Origin: Bifidobacterium hapali | GTDB taxonomy: Bacteria > Actinomycetota > Actinomycetes > Actinomycetales > Bifidobacteriaceae | Assembly: GCF_002259755.1 (NCBI RefSeq) | Contig: NZ_MWWY01000005.1 | Span: 186,001-250,000 of the forward strand | Reading direction: 5' to 3' | DNA: 64,000 nt | In this document: piece after piece, positions 17,067-25,959 of the stretch | How positions within the stretch are numbered: the first letter of the stretch is position 1 | Layout: every line of letters starts with the position of its first letter | Position numbers and translations under genes: made by a program | Notes under the pieces: generated by a model | What the model was told of the DNA's origin: nothing | Database searches by the model: none | Seen by the model: the letters and a program-made list of their open reading frames with translations, nothing else

Positions 17067-17936
17067 ATGACGGTTGGTGTGATGGCCGTGGTGGCGATCG
17101 CCGCAGTGCTGTACGGATTGGATAAATCATTGGCACCGGGTGCGGGTATTCTCGCCGTGGCTACGCTCACCGCCGTCATGCCCGCCAAGGAGGCCACCGG
17201 CATCACTCTCATCATGGCGATCGTGGCTGACTGGAGTGCCATCTGGGCGTATCGGGGCAATGTGTCGCGTCGCACGCTGCTGCGACTGTTTCCGTTTGTT
17301 GCCATTGGCATCGTGGCGGGCGCTGGATTCCTGTTTGTGGCGGACAACACCGTCACCCGTCTGACCATCGGCGTGATCCTGGCGGTGTTCGTGGGCATGT
17401 ACTTCCTCTCATTGGCGCGCAAAAGGATTGCCGAGCGTAGGACGGTCGGACGTTCTGGACAGGCCGAGGCGAAACCGTCGAAGACCGATGCATCGAATGC
17501 CATGATGACGGATGATACGACGACGGCGGATGATTCGGATGCACGGTCGTCTGCCGTGCCTCACGCCGTTGGTACGAAAACATTCGCACTGGTCAAGCGC
17601 GTGGTGTGCGGCGCGCTCGCCGGCTTCACCACGATGGTTGCCAACGCGGGCGGGCCGATTACCTCGATCTACTTCCTGTCCGAAAACCTGAGTGTTGTAC
17701 GTTTCCTCGGTACTACCGCCTGGTTTTATCTGATCATCAACATGGTCAAACTGCCGTTTGCCATCGGCCTCAACATGATTACTTGGACGAACTTCACGGC
17801 GATGGCATGGACTATTCCGCTGGTTGTCATCGCTGTGTTGTGTGGCCGGTGGGTGGCTCGCCGTGTCAGCCAGTCCGCGTTCAGCGTGCTCGTCTATGCG
17901 CTATCCGTAGTGGCGGTCATTCGCCTGTTCCTGTGA
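17067..17936 (+). CDS. TauE/SafE-family permease
   Basis: A 289-aa membrane protein of the DUF81/TauE family, exporters or importers of small sulfonates or organic anions. Two halves of three to four helices are separated by a polar, Thr/Asp-rich loop at about residues 118-175. Family features are GLDKSLAPGAGILAVATL in the first half and AGFTTMVANAGGPI in the second. The ATG at 17067 has GGAAGGCGG rather far upstream. It is convergent with the riboflavin operon; a functional link is not evident. Confidence 0.88.
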   Translation: MTVGVMAVVAIAAVLYGLDKSLAPGAGILAVATLTAVMPAKEATGITLIMAIVADWSAIWAYRGNVSRRTLLRLFPFVAIGIVAGAGFLFVADNTVTRLTIGVILAVFVGMYFLSLARKRIAERRTVGRSGQAEAKPSKTDASNAMMTDDTTTADDSDARSSAVPHAVGTKTFALVKRVVCGALAGFTTMVANAGGPITSIYFLSENLSVVRFLGTTAWFYLIINMVKLPFAIGLNMITWTNFTAMAWTIPLVVIAVLCGRWVARRVSQSAFSVLVYALSVVAVIRLFL

Positions 17937-18006
17937 CGCCGAGCTATTGAAGCATCGTGCGGTGGAGGCGCCGAAATGTCGCGCGCCGATACGCCACGTC
18001 CGTTGC

Positions 18007-18510
18007 CTACTGTCCGTCGGAGATGGCGCGCAGTACGTTAATCATCTCAATGGCACCGAGCGCGCAGTCGAATCCCCTGTTGCCGGCCTTGGTGCCGGCG
18101 CGTTCGATGGCCTGTTCGATGTTCTCGGTGGTGATCACGCCGAAGAGCACCGGTACGTCGGAGCTCAGCGACACCTGTGCGATGCCCTTCGCGGTTTCGT
18201 TGCACACGAGGTCGTAGTGGGAGGTGGATCCACGGATGATTGCACCGAGGCAGATCACCGCGTCGTAGCGTCCGGTCGTCACCATGCACTTGGCGGCGAT
18301 CGGAATCTCGAACGAGCCGGGCACCCACGCCACGTCGACGTTTTCGTCGGCCACGCCGTGCCGGCGCAGACCGTCCTGAGCGCCGGACAGCAGCTTCGAG
18401 GTGATGAACTCGTTGAAGCGGGCCGCAACGATGCCGATACGGATCGGTGCGTTCGCTTCGTTTCCGGTGCTAGTGGTGTTCGCGACCAGCTGGCCTTCGA
18501 ATACGGTCAT
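18007..18510 (-). CDS. ribH: 6,7-dimethyl-8-ribityllumazine synthase
   Basis: A 167-aa enzyme condensing 5-amino-6-ribitylamino-uracil with 3,4-dihydroxy-2-butanone 4-phosphate, the penultimate step of riboflavin synthesis. Motifs: [17 protein letters not shown] at the N-terminus, [29 protein letters not shown] and [10 protein letters not shown]. The reading frame opens far upstream, but the ATG at 18510 with AAGGAGAACTGAC is the family start. It lies one base after the ribBA stop and is the last gene of the rib operon. It should assemble as an icosahedral or pentameric complex. Confidence 0.97.
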   Translation of the reverse strand: MTVFEGQLVANTTSTGNEANAPIRIGIVAARFNEFITSKLLSGAQDGLRRHGVADENVDVAWVPGSFEIPIAAKCMVTTGRYDAVICLGAIIRGSTSHYDLVCNETAKGIAQVSLSSDVPVLFGVITTENIEQAIERAGTKAGNRGFDCALGAIEMINVLRAISDGQ

Positions 18511-18511
18511 G

Positions 18512-19822
18512 TCAGTTCTCCTTGGTGATGGTGGTGGTTGTTGCGGTTGCAAGGACACCCAGCAGATGCCCCATGCGATGTTGCTTGGTGGACAGGTAGT
18601 TCGCGTCGTACATGTTCGGCGGGATGACGATTGGCACGCGGGATGCGACGGTGACGCCGGCATGTTCCAGCTGATCGATCTTGTCCGGATTGTTCGTCAT
18701 CAGGTCGACGGAGGCGATTCCAAGATCGCGCAGCATGGCGGCAGCGGTGTTGTACTCGCGTGCGTCTGCGGGGAAACCGAGTTTGAGGTTCGCGTCGAGC
18801 GTGTCGAAGCCCTGCTCCTGCAGCTCGTAGGTACGTAGCTTGTTGAGAAGACCTATGCCGCGACCCTCCTGGCTGAGGTAGAGGATTACGCCGCGGCCGG
18901 CTGCCGCCACGCGACGTATCGCCTCATGCAGCTGCGGACCACAGTCACAGCGTTGCGAGCCGAACACGTCACCGGTCATGCACTGCGAATGGATACGGCA
19001 TAGCACGGGCGGAAGCGCCGCCGTATCGGATACGCCGGAGACGTCTGTGCTGGCCTTCGCGGCGGGAATGTCATCGCCCATCACCAGCGTCACATGCTCG
19101 CTGCCGTTCTCGGATTCGTAGCCGATCATAATGAACCGGCCGTAGTTGGTGGGCAGCTCCACCTGCGCGACGCGTCGCACCCTGTGTGGGAAAGCGTGCG
19201 TGCGGCGGTACTCCTGCAGCTGGGCAATGGTGATGTACGTGAGCTCATGCTCAGCGGCGAACCGTTCGAGATCACCGCATCGCATCATCATGCCATCCTC
19301 TTTCATCATCTCGCAGCACAGGCCGCAAGGCTCCAGCCCGGCCAGTCTCGACAGGTCGACGGTTGCCTCGGTATGTCCGTTGCGCTCCAACACGCCGCCC
19401 GGTCTCGCCACCAACGGGAACATGTGGCCGGGGCGGCGGAAGTCCTCTGGACGCGACTTAGGATCGATGCAGGCCAGCGCGGTCAGCGAACGGTCGCGCG
19501 CGCTGATGCCGGTGGATGTGGCCACGTGGTCGATGGAAACGGTGAATGCCGTGTGATGGTTGTCCGTGTTCGTTGTGGCCATAGGCGCAAAGTCGAGTCG
19601 CTCCGCCAGTTCGACGCTTATCGGCATGCAGATGAGACCCCGGCCATGCGAGGCCATGAAGGCGATGTTGGTCGGGGAGGCGTGACGCGTGGCGCAGATG
19701 AGGTCGCCCTCATTCTCTCGTCCCTCGTCGTCCGCCACGACGACGATGCGACCCGCCTGGATGTCGCGTATCGCGCGTGCCACCACTGCGTCGGCGGTGC
19801 GACCGGTGTTCGGTGAAGTCAT
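18512..19822 (-). CDS. ribBA: Bifunctional DHBP synthase / GTP cyclohydrolase II
   Basis: A 436-aa fusion supplying both precursors of riboflavin. Residues ~10-210 are 3,4-dihydroxy-2-butanone-4-phosphate synthase ([42 protein letters not shown]). Residues ~215-430 are GTP cyclohydrolase II, with zinc ligands in [15 protein letters not shown] and the catalytic stretch [14 protein letters not shown]. Third gene of the operon, transcribed after ribE with a 45-bp gap. AAAGATACACAATCGAAGGAC precedes the ATG in part (GAAGGACATC). Confidence 0.97.
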   Translation of the reverse strand: MTSPNTGRTADAVVARAIRDIQAGRIVVVADDEGRENEGDLICATRHASPTNIAFMASHGRGLICMPISVELAERLDFAPMATTNTDNHHTAFTVSIDHVATSTGISARDRSLTALACIDPKSRPEDFRRPGHMFPLVARPGGVLERNGHTEATVDLSRLAGLEPCGLCCEMMKEDGMMMRCGDLERFAAEHELTYITIAQLQEYRRTHAFPHRVRRVAQVELPTNYGRFIMIGYESENGSEHVTLVMGDDIPAAKASTDVSGVSDTAALPPVLCRIHSQCMTGDVFGSQRCDCGPQLHEAIRRVAAAGRGVILYLSQEGRGIGLLNKLRTYELQEQGFDTLDANLKLGFPADAREYNTAAAMLRDLGIASVDLMTNNPDKIDQLEHAGVTVASRVPIVIPPNMYDANYLSTKQHRMGHLLGVLATATTTTITKEN

Positions 19823-19867
19823 ATGATGTCCTTCGATTGTGTATCTTTTTTATCCTTCGTGTGCATG

Positions 19868-20533
19868 TCAGAAGCCGTGTTCGATGAGGAATCGCTCGGT
19901 GATCGCCTCGGATGCGCGGCTGTCACTGTCGCCGCCGTGCGACGGCAGCGCGAGCAGCCGGTCTACGTATTTCGCAATCGGATCGGTTTCGATGTTGACG
20001 ATGCTGCCGATCCCGCGCTCGGCAAGCACCGTATGCGACGCGGTGTGCGGGATGATGGATACGCCAAACGTGTCGTCAGTTACGGATGTCACCGTCAGGC
20101 TGATACCCTCGATGGTGATCGACCCCTTCTGCGCAATGAATCGCATGAGCTCATACGGCGCACGGATCGTATAGACCTTCGCGATGCCATCTGGTGTGAT
20201 CGACTCGACCAGTCCCGTGCCATCGATGTGTCCGGAGACGATGTGTCCGGAGAACCGTCCGGCGGCAGGCATTGCGCGCTCCACATCGACATGGTCGCCG
20301 CGTCTGAGGAATCCGAGGGAGGAGCAGCGCAGCGTCTCGTGCATCATATCTGCGGTGAACGCCGTGCCTTGTACGGCTGTCACGGTCAGACATACGCCGT
20401 TGACGGCGATGCTCTCGCCGATGACCGTCCGATTGGTCACTGCCACTGGGGAGTCGACCGTCAGGCGCGCGAAATCAGTGCCGCGATCCAATCGCACGAC
20501 CGTGCCCAGATCCTCAACGATTCCCGTGAACAT
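19868..20533 (-). CDS. ribE: Riboflavin synthase, alpha chain
   Basis: A 221-aa enzyme (also named RibC) dismutating two lumazines to riboflavin. It shows the duplicated lumazine-binding barrel: MFTGIVEDLGTV at the start and a second repeat after FSGHIVSGHIDGTG. Also GESIAVNGVCLTVT and the paired GSITIEGISLTVTSV. An upstream in-frame GTG at 20542 exists, but the ATG at 20533 has GGGAGG eight bases before it and gives the canonical MFTGIVE start. It overlaps the ribD end by 20 bp, so the two are translationally coupled. The C-terminal ~25 residues are polar and not conserved. Confidence 0.96.
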   Translation of the reverse strand: MFTGIVEDLGTVVRLDRGTDFARLTVDSPVAVTNRTVIGESIAVNGVCLTVTAVQGTAFTADMMHETLRCSSLGFLRRGDHVDVERAMPAAGRFSGHIVSGHIDGTGLVESITPDGIAKVYTIRAPYELMRFIAQKGSITIEGISLTVTSVTDDTFGVSIIPHTASHTVLAERGIGSIVNIETDPIAKYVDRLLALPSHGGDSDSRASEAITERFLIEHGF

Positions 20534-21629
20534 ACGCGACACCTCCCTCGATGACGATGTCGTCGCCTACCGTGATGACATTGCGATTGACGATGCGGAA
20601 GGCATCATCGGGAGTCGTGATGCCTTCTCCGCCCACCGGTCCGGGAGCGTTCCTTCCGCCGAACAGCTTAGGTGCGACGTAGGCGCTTACTTTGGACACC
20701 GCACGATCATGCAGAGCCGACCATGCCAGTGCGCCACCGCCCTCGATCATCACGCTATCCAATCCTCGATTGCCAAGCGCCTTTACGATTTCACCGACAT
20801 GCACGCGGCCATTGCCATCGATATTCGCTTGGAGGATTTCACAGCCTGCCTTGCGGTAGGGGAGTGTACATTGCCCATCTTCGACCGCTGTGGCGATGAT
20901 TGTCGGCGTCGTGCGTGCCGTGGTGACGAGGGCTGCGTCGATCGGAGTGCGCAGCCGGGTGTCGCATACCACGCGGACCGGATCGTGTCCGCCCGGGATA
21001 CGGCAGGTGAGCTGTGGATCATCAGCCAGCACAGTGCCCACACCCACCATGACTGAAGCGAACCTACCGCGATCTTCATGTACGCGACGGCGCGCAGCTT
21101 CGCCGGTGATCCAACGGGAGAGCCCCGTGGAGGTGGCTATGCGTCCATCCAAGGTCATCGCGTATTTGAGCATGACGAACGGCGTATGCGTGGTGATGGC
21201 ATGCAGGAAGATTTCGTTGAGCTGATTGCATTCGTTCCGCAGCACACCTTCGACGACCTCAATACCCGCTGCGCGCAGCTGACGCACACCTTTGCCGGCG
21301 ACCAAAGGATTAGGGTCGGGAGAGCCGACCACCACGCGGGCCAGCCCCGCATCGATAAGCGCCTGCGAGCACGGTGGTTGCTTCCCGGTGTGGCAACATG
21401 GCTCCAACGTGACGTAGATGGTGGCGCCCCGCACGTCGACGCCTGCCTGTTTTGCGTCCTCGAGTGCAGCGCGTTCGGCGTGCCAGCCGCCGAAACGATC
21501 ATGATGGCCGGTGGCGATGATTATTCCGTCGCGTACGATTACCGCGCCCACCACCGGATTCGGGTTGACCTTGCCCGCTCCGAGTCGTGCGTGACGCAGC
21601 GCCACGGACATGAAGTCCCTATCGTCCAT
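20514..21629 (-). CDS. ribD: Diaminohydroxyphosphoribosylaminopyrimidine deaminase / reductase
   Basis: A 371-aa bifunctional enzyme. The N-terminal cytidine-deaminase-like domain has zinc motifs HAERAAL and PCCHTGKQPPC. The C-terminal DHFR-like reductase domain has KYAMTLDGRIAT, a VGVGTVLADDP loop and IEGGGALAW. It performs the second and third steps of the pathway. First gene of the operon; AAAGGAGTTTTTC precedes the ATG. Upstream is a ~300-nt leader with an FMN riboswitch and a terminator. Confidence 0.97.
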   Translation of the reverse strand: MDDRDFMSVALRHARLGAGKVNPNPVVGAVIVRDGIIIATGHHDRFGGWHAERAALEDAKQAGVDVRGATIYVTLEPCCHTGKQPPCSQALIDAGLARVVVGSPDPNPLVAGKGVRQLRAAGIEVVEGVLRNECNQLNEIFLHAITTHTPFVMLKYAMTLDGRIATSTGLSRWITGEAARRRVHEDRGRFASVMVGVGTVLADDPQLTCRIPGGHDPVRVVCDTRLRTPIDAALVTTARTTPTIIATAVEDGQCTLPYRKAGCEILQANIDGNGRVHVGEIVKALGNRGLDSVMIEGGGALAWSALHDRAVSKVSAYVAPKLFGGRNAPGPVGGEGITTPDDAFRIVNRNVITVGDDIVIEGGVAYVHGNR

Positions 21630-21760
21630 GAAAAACTCCTTTCCTGCGATAGGGCATGTCCAGGGGATTCATGGAAAGGCATGCGAAAGCCATCCGCGAT
21701 TCCACCGACCGAGAGCATCGTGTCGGTGACGAATACGGTTTCGACGCTATGCAGCCCGGA

Positions 21761-21796
21761 AAACGCAAAACCCTGGATTCCGAAAGGATTCCAGGG
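21761..21796 (-). terminator. Intrinsic terminator in the rib leader (riboswitch expression platform)
   Basis: On the minus strand CCCTGGAATCC and GGAATCCAGGG pair with one A-A mismatch around a short TTTC loop, followed by TTTTGCGTTTT. It lies ~130 nt after the FMN aptamer and before ribD, consistent with FMN-induced termination. Confidence 0.8.
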
Positions 21797-21928
21797 TACG
21801 TTCATTCGGGGCATGCAAGGCCGTCCGATCCGTATTCGCGCCAGAGACAAATGCATCGCCATACGGTCGGATAGACCGCATGGGACACCTCGCCCGGCTT
21901 GCATACGGAGGCATTCTCACCGCCGCAA

Positions 21929-22042
21929 CTTCTTCCATCCAGACTATGACTGTCGGTACCGGAATCGCACCGGTTCAGCTCCTCGATTGCTCGTGGGGCT
22001 CGCGGACTGTACCGCCGATCGGGAATTTCACCCTGCCCTGAA
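21929..22042 (-). ncRNA. FMN riboswitch (RFN element)
   Basis: Conserved RFN blocks occur in order on the minus strand: GGGCAGGGTGAAATTCCC, GATCGGCGGT, AGTCCGCGAGC, then GAACCGGTGCGATTCCGGT, ACCGACAGTCATAGTCTGGA and GATGGAAGAA. These are hallmarks of the FMN aptamer. FMN should reduce rib operon expression via the downstream terminator. Boundaries are estimated to within a few bases. Confidence 0.96.
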
Positions 22043-22239
22043 GATGCTTGTTTAATTAGCGTATCCACAATGTACAGTGCCTGTAAGACATGAACACGTG
22101 ACAATCTCGGGATGCTTGGAGTACTTGTGTGTAGGGTGCTTCAGGATACGGACTGTAACAATCGGTGGTTGTTTCCTGCTGGCGGCCGTGTGTCCGCAGA
22201 CCGGTGGCGGTCGCACAAGACCCACGTGAGCACGGCTGG
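22043..22239. other. Upstream region of the rib leader
   Basis: About 200 bp that should contain the rib promoter (minus strand) with no recognisable gene. Nothing else stands out apart from the adjoining MFS remnant. Confidence 0.3.
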
Positions 22240-22293
22240 ATGAGTGCGATCATGCAGTCCGAATCCGACGAGTCTATGACCGGACGCGATTAA
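22240..22293 (+). pseudogene. Remnant of a DHA3-type MFS exporter gene
   Basis: The frame from 22240 reads MSAIMQSESDESMTGRD and stops. It matches MRTIMQSESDESMTGR of the intact exporter at 12129 almost exactly, although codons differ. Flanking bases show no further similarity. This looks like the last trace of a second exporter lost between the rib operon and the following gene. Confidence 0.6.
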
Positions 22294-22434
22294 GCTGAAA
22301 ACCGATGAGTCGCCGATGCCAGGCATCGTGCGCAATCATGATGTCTGACATTTCCTACCGGCCACGGGAGGTCGGTAGACGACGGAACGAAGACATGCCG
22401 CCGATGTGGGCGGCACTTAATTGGAGGCCAAGGC

Positions 22435-23441
22435 ATGGAAGCTGGATCGAATATGGATACGGGAACGCAGGAAAAGAATACTGCAGTGGGCGTCGACGAT
22501 ATCAGGACTGTCGCCAACGTGGGCACGGGCACAATGGGTCACGCCATCGCGCTGCAGTTCGCGCTCGCCGGGTATGCGACGCACCTCGTCGGGCGCAGCG
22601 AAGCCTCACTGGACCGCGCGATGACGAACATCCGCGCGGACGCCGGGACATTCGCGGACGCCGGCCTGCTACGTGACGGCGAGAGCGTGGACGACGTGCT
22701 CGCGCGCATCACGCCGGTCATCGGCTACGAACAGGGTGTCGCCGACGCCGACTTCGTCATCGAGGCGATTGCCGAGAACCTCGACGTCAAGCGTGAGGCT
22801 TGGCTCGAGATCGAGCAGTTCGCGCCCAAGGACGCGATTTTTGCCACGAGCACGTCCGGACTGAGCCCGACCGCCATCGCTTCCGTGCTTGAACGCCCGG
22901 AACGGTTCGTGGTCGCGTATTTCTGGAATCCTGCCCACCTCATGCCGCTGGTCGAAGTCGTGCCGGGTGAACGCACCGACCTGCAGGTACTCGACACGAT
23001 CGTCGAGCTGATGCGCCGCATCGGCAAGAAACCGGCGAAGCTCAACAAGGAGGCGCTCGGCTTTATCGGCAACCGATTGCAGATGGCCGTGCTGCGCGAG
23101 GAGTTCCACATCATCCAGGAGGGCATCGCCGACGCCGCCACCGTCGATGACGTGATGAAGTACAGCCTCGGACGGCGTTGGAACCTCGTGGGACCGGTCG
23201 CCAGCATCGATCTGGGTGGCCTTGACGTGTTCTACAACATCAGTATCTACCTGTTCGACGTATGGACAACGGTACCGGCCCGAGCCCACTGCTCGCCGAG
23301 AAGGTCAAGGCCGGCGACCTTGACGCGAAAACCGGCCGAGGCTTCTTCTCCTGGCAGGGCGAGGCCGGCAAGCGCATTATCGAGCAGCGTGACGCGGCCT
23401 TGCTCCAGGCCTTGAAGGACGACACCGCTGTAGAGGAGTAA
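22435..23441 (+). pseudogene. 3-hydroxyacyl-CoA dehydrogenase family, frameshifted near the C-terminus
   Basis: NAD-dependent 3-hydroxyacyl-CoA (or hydroxybutyryl-CoA) dehydrogenase-like protein. Residues 25-45 hold the Rossmann motif VANVGTGTMGHAIALQF. The catalytic His lies in YFWNPAHLMPLVEVV after the substrate Ser in TSTSGLSPTAIAS, and GFIGNRLQ follows. The frame continues to 23415, but the C-terminal sequence loses homology after SIYLFD near 23258. The expected end (MDNGTGPSPLLAEKVKAGD onward to GRGFFSW) is in the next frame and stops at 23441. One base appears missing around 23259-23261. It could be a pseudogene or a sequencing error. GGAGG precedes the ATG. Confidence 0.75.
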
Positions 23442-23460
23442 GCATGGGATTGGATGCGGT

Positions 23461-23583
23461 TGACAGAGTCTTTCCTCCACGTTCGGAGCTGAAGGGGAAT
23501 CGTTCCTCCACCACTGGTTCATGCGGGTGAAGCCCACTGTGGATGGGCTCCGTGCCATTGATCGCGAATACGCCAATGCCTGA
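23461..23583 (+). pseudogene. Possible C-terminal gene remnant
   Basis: An open frame ends with HHWFMRVKPTVDGLRAIDRE and a stop at 23583. It looks like the tail of a larger protein whose front is absent or shifted (another frame starts MGLDAVDRVFPP at 23444). Not assigned to a family. Confidence 0.3.
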
Positions 23584-23640
23584 GATTTTCAGCTTCGCTG
23601 GCTATTTTCGCAAGCTCTAAATGATATTGCTGGATGGGAT

Positions 23641-25008
23641 TCATCGCAGGAACCAACGCCATGCGGGAATCACCTCGATGGTTCCCGCCGGCACGGCGAT
23701 CTCGCCTTCCTCGTCCAATGAGATGAGTGTGCCGTGATTTAGCCCCGTGTTGCCCATCGCTGCTGAAAGATTGCCGATTTCACTGCGGAACTTGTCGCTG
23801 AGGGACCGGTCGCCGAAATCGGTGACCACGGTGCGATCGATGCCGGTCTGCGCGGCGACCTGAATCAGCTGATACGGCTCTCTGGTCGCTTCATCCCCGA
23901 CGATGAAATCTACTTCCGGACAATTAGCGGCTGAATACGAGGCGATGGTATTGGTTCTGTTGTCGCCGTAGCGTCGTTTGAGTTCGACGAACACGGCCGT
24001 CTCCAGTCGCTGTCCGAGGTCGAGATGATTGGCTGGGGCCACCGCGAGGGAGAGTCCGGGGTCCACGGAATACACCTTGTACGGGGTCTTGGGATTGTCC
24101 CGTATGGAAAGGGTGAAGTCGCCTACCTTAAACAGCAGGTGCGCATCTTCGAAATCATCCATCAAATCATACAGTTTGCCGCCGGAGACGGGTACCTGTA
24201 TGCTTCGCATCGCCTTGACCTGCGCGTTGACGGAGAATTTGAGTCCGGTGGACCGTAACGCATTGCGGGAAAACCGCGTGGCGACCCTCAGGGATGTGGT
24301 GCCGAATCGTTCCAGAATATCCTTGGTGACGATCTCATCCGCGTACCCTTGCAGCATGCGCATGCGATCGAGCGTGCCCATGCGCTGTACTGCAGGGAAT
24401 CCTCCGGTGTTGAGATAGCTGTTGCATGCGGACTGCAACGGCCTCCGCATGTTCGCTGGGTATTCGCCGGCGACGCTCGTTGTGGAAATGTCATGGAATA
24501 GGCAGTATTCCCTGAAGCTCAAAGGCCACATTTCCCTTGACAGTGAGCGCCCCCGAAGATTCGTGGGGATGTCCGAGGACAGCAGCTTCGATGAGGAGCC
24601 GGTGAGCACGATGGTGACGTTATGCTGTTCGGCTACGCGTCGGATGAAGTTCGTCCAATATGGAGCCTCTTGAATCTCGTCGAAAAGAAGATAGCAGCCA
24701 TCCAAAGCGTCAGGCACCATACGGTAGTAGGTATTGAGAAGGTCGGCGAGCGTATGGTCAGTGAACGGCATGATGCGTTCGTCGTCGAATGAAAAGTGGA
24801 ACAGCTTTGTACGCGGAACTCCAGCGGCGATAAGCCGGTCCATGAGCTGGTACATGGCGTAGGTTTTGCCGCACCGACGTACGCCCGTAATGGTGTAGAT
24901 TACATTGTTGCGTGCCGGTTCGGGAACCTCGATGACCGCGCTGTCGCGTGCAATGTATTCGGGGACGCGAAAGTCGAGATACTCGGCGATAAGCGATGAC
25001 AACGACAT
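23641..25008 (-). CDS. AAA-type ATPase with DUF4143 domain (copy 1)
   Basis: A 455-aa protein. N-terminal P-loop TGVRRCGKTYAM (K48) and Walker B YLLFDEIQ, followed by the LTGSSSKLLSSDIPTNLRGR sensor region. The C-terminal DUF4143 part has TKDILERFG and a VDFIVGD nuclease-like strand near residue 365, within a domain related to PD-(D/E)XK folds. The frame remains open upstream to 25269, but the ATG at 25008 has GGAGAG in front. This group is widespread, of unknown role, and often horizontally moved. Three phased dyads lie immediately upstream. Confidence 0.88.
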   Translation of the reverse strand: MSLSSLIAEYLDFRVPEYIARDSAVIEVPEPARNNVIYTITGVRRCGKTYAMYQLMDRLIAAGVPRTKLFHFSFDDERIMPFTDHTLADLLNTYYRMVPDALDGCYLLFDEIQEAPYWTNFIRRVAEQHNVTIVLTGSSSKLLSSDIPTNLRGRSLSREMWPLSFREYCLFHDISTTSVAGEYPANMRRPLQSACNSYLNTGGFPAVQRMGTLDRMRMLQGYADEIVTKDILERFGTTSLRVATRFSRNALRSTGLKFSVNAQVKAMRSIQVPVSGGKLYDLMDDFEDAHLLFKVGDFTLSIRDNPKTPYKVYSVDPGLSLAVAPANHLDLGQRLETAVFVELKRRYGDNRTNTIASYSAANCPEVDFIVGDEATREPYQLIQVAAQTGIDRTVVTDFGDRSLSDKFRSEIGNLSAAMGNTGLNHGTLISLDEEGEIAVPAGTIEVIPAWRWFLR

Positions 25009-25018
25009 AATGCTCTCC

Positions 25019-25119
25019 ATCTTCACTTGCTGACAGTAAAGATTATATCCTATCTTCACTCGCCAGAGATGAAGATTGATGCAAATCTTCTCTTGTGGAA
25101 AGTGAAGATTAGGTCTGGT
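25019..25119. repeat. Three 33-bp tandem units, each a dyad
   Basis: Units begin at 25021, 25054 and 25087. Each holds ATCTTCACT-N7-AGTGAAGAT or a near match (CTTCACT..AGTAAAG, CTTCACT..GATGAAG, CTTCTCT..AGTGAAG). The 33-bp period is about three helical turns, so the sites face the same side. They lie directly in front of the DUF4143 gene at 25008. The same DNA also reads through in frame as 11-residue repeats (NLHFPQEKICI, NLHLWRVKIGY, NLYCQQVKM). Confidence 0.75.
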
Positions 25120-25132
25120 CTTTTCGCTCCGG

Positions 25133-25798
25133 TTATGCGCGGGTGCTTTCGGCGCGCTCGTTGGGCTTGGATGTCTGGCTTTCGCCAGCGCCAGTACCGG
25201 CGCCAGTATCAGTGCTCGCGTCCTGCGGCACGATGCGGGGGAGAAGCTCCTCGGACATGAACCGGCCAATTTCGGTGGGATTGATGAGGTCGGGATTGTT
25301 GAGCGCCGCGCGGAACAGGCCGAGGATGCCTGAGAGGTAGAAACGCTTGAGCAGTTCCAGCCGCCGGCGCTCCTGCGGGTCGCTTATGTCATCGATGTCC
25401 GGTGTATCCGGGAAGAGGATCGGCTGGATGTACGGCCAGACGCTCTCCTCGGCGCGCTCCACGAACTTCGGGTCGCCATGCGGGCCGAGCAGCACCTTGC
25501 CGTAGCGGAACAACGTCATGGGCACATCCGTCAGTTCGGGGGTGATGGCAAGTTTGCCGTCGCGCATCGATTCGTTGAGCATCGCGTCGCGCTGGGCGAT
25601 GAGGTCGTCCACGATCTGGTCGCGCACGTCGCGCACCGAGGAGAAGTACAGGTAGAACGTGGCCCGGTTGTAGCCTGCCAGGTCGGTGATCTGCTTAACG
25701 CTGATCTTCTCGATGGGCTTCTCCTCATAGAGCTTCCAGAACGCCTCCTTGATATTGCGGATGGTTTGCCCAGTCTGTTCCGGATTTTTCTTGGCCAT
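25133..25798 (-). CDS. TetR/AcrR-family regulator of the adjacent ABC exporter
   Basis: A 221-aa regulator. The HTH spans about residues 12-58 (IKEAFWKLYEEKPIEKISVK, then DLAGYNRATFYLYFSS). The ligand domain follows and the C-terminal ~30 residues are polar (GAGTGAGESQTSKPNE). AAGGAGTTCAATC precedes the ATG. It is divergent from an ABC ATPase/permease pair, which it probably represses together with itself. Confidence 0.9.
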   Translation of the reverse strand: MAKKNPEQTGQTIRNIKEAFWKLYEEKPIEKISVKQITDLAGYNRATFYLYFSSVRDVRDQIVDDLIAQRDAMLNESMRDGKLAITPELTDVPMTLFRYGKVLLGPHGDPKFVERAEESVWPYIQPILFPDTPDIDDISDPQERRRLELLKRFYLSGILGLFRAALNNPDLINPTEIGRFMSEELLPRIVPQDASTDTGAGTGAGESQTSKPNERAESTRA

Positions 25799-25850
25799 GA
25801 TTGAACTCCTTGGTGAACGCTGATTGGCGGTGCTCGCTGTATTCGTTGCG

Positions 25851-25939
25851 AATCACTCGATAGGTTCGCCGAAATTGTTGATTGATGATTGATGTTGGAT
25901 TCATTATCTTGTTATCCGACGACATAGTGTCGAGTGATT
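25851..25939. promoter_or_regulatory. Separated operator half-sites between TetR and ABC genes
   Basis: AATCACTCGA (25851-25860) and TCGAGTGATT (25930-25939) are perfect 10-bp inverted arms 69 bp apart that bracket the divergent promoters. A smaller dyad CGACA-TAG-TGTCG lies at 25920-25932. Confidence 0.45.
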
Positions 25940-25959
25940 AACGAGAGGAACCAATCACC

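Noticed and set aside
23255-23265. Programmed ribosomal frameshift
   Set aside because: No slippery heptamer, and this family is not known to use recoding.
25009-25269. N-terminal extension of the DUF4143 ATPase as certain coding sequence
   Set aside because: The ATG at 25008 has a good Shine-Dalgarno and the extension is mostly dyad repeats and TetR antisense; kept only as a possibility in the findings.
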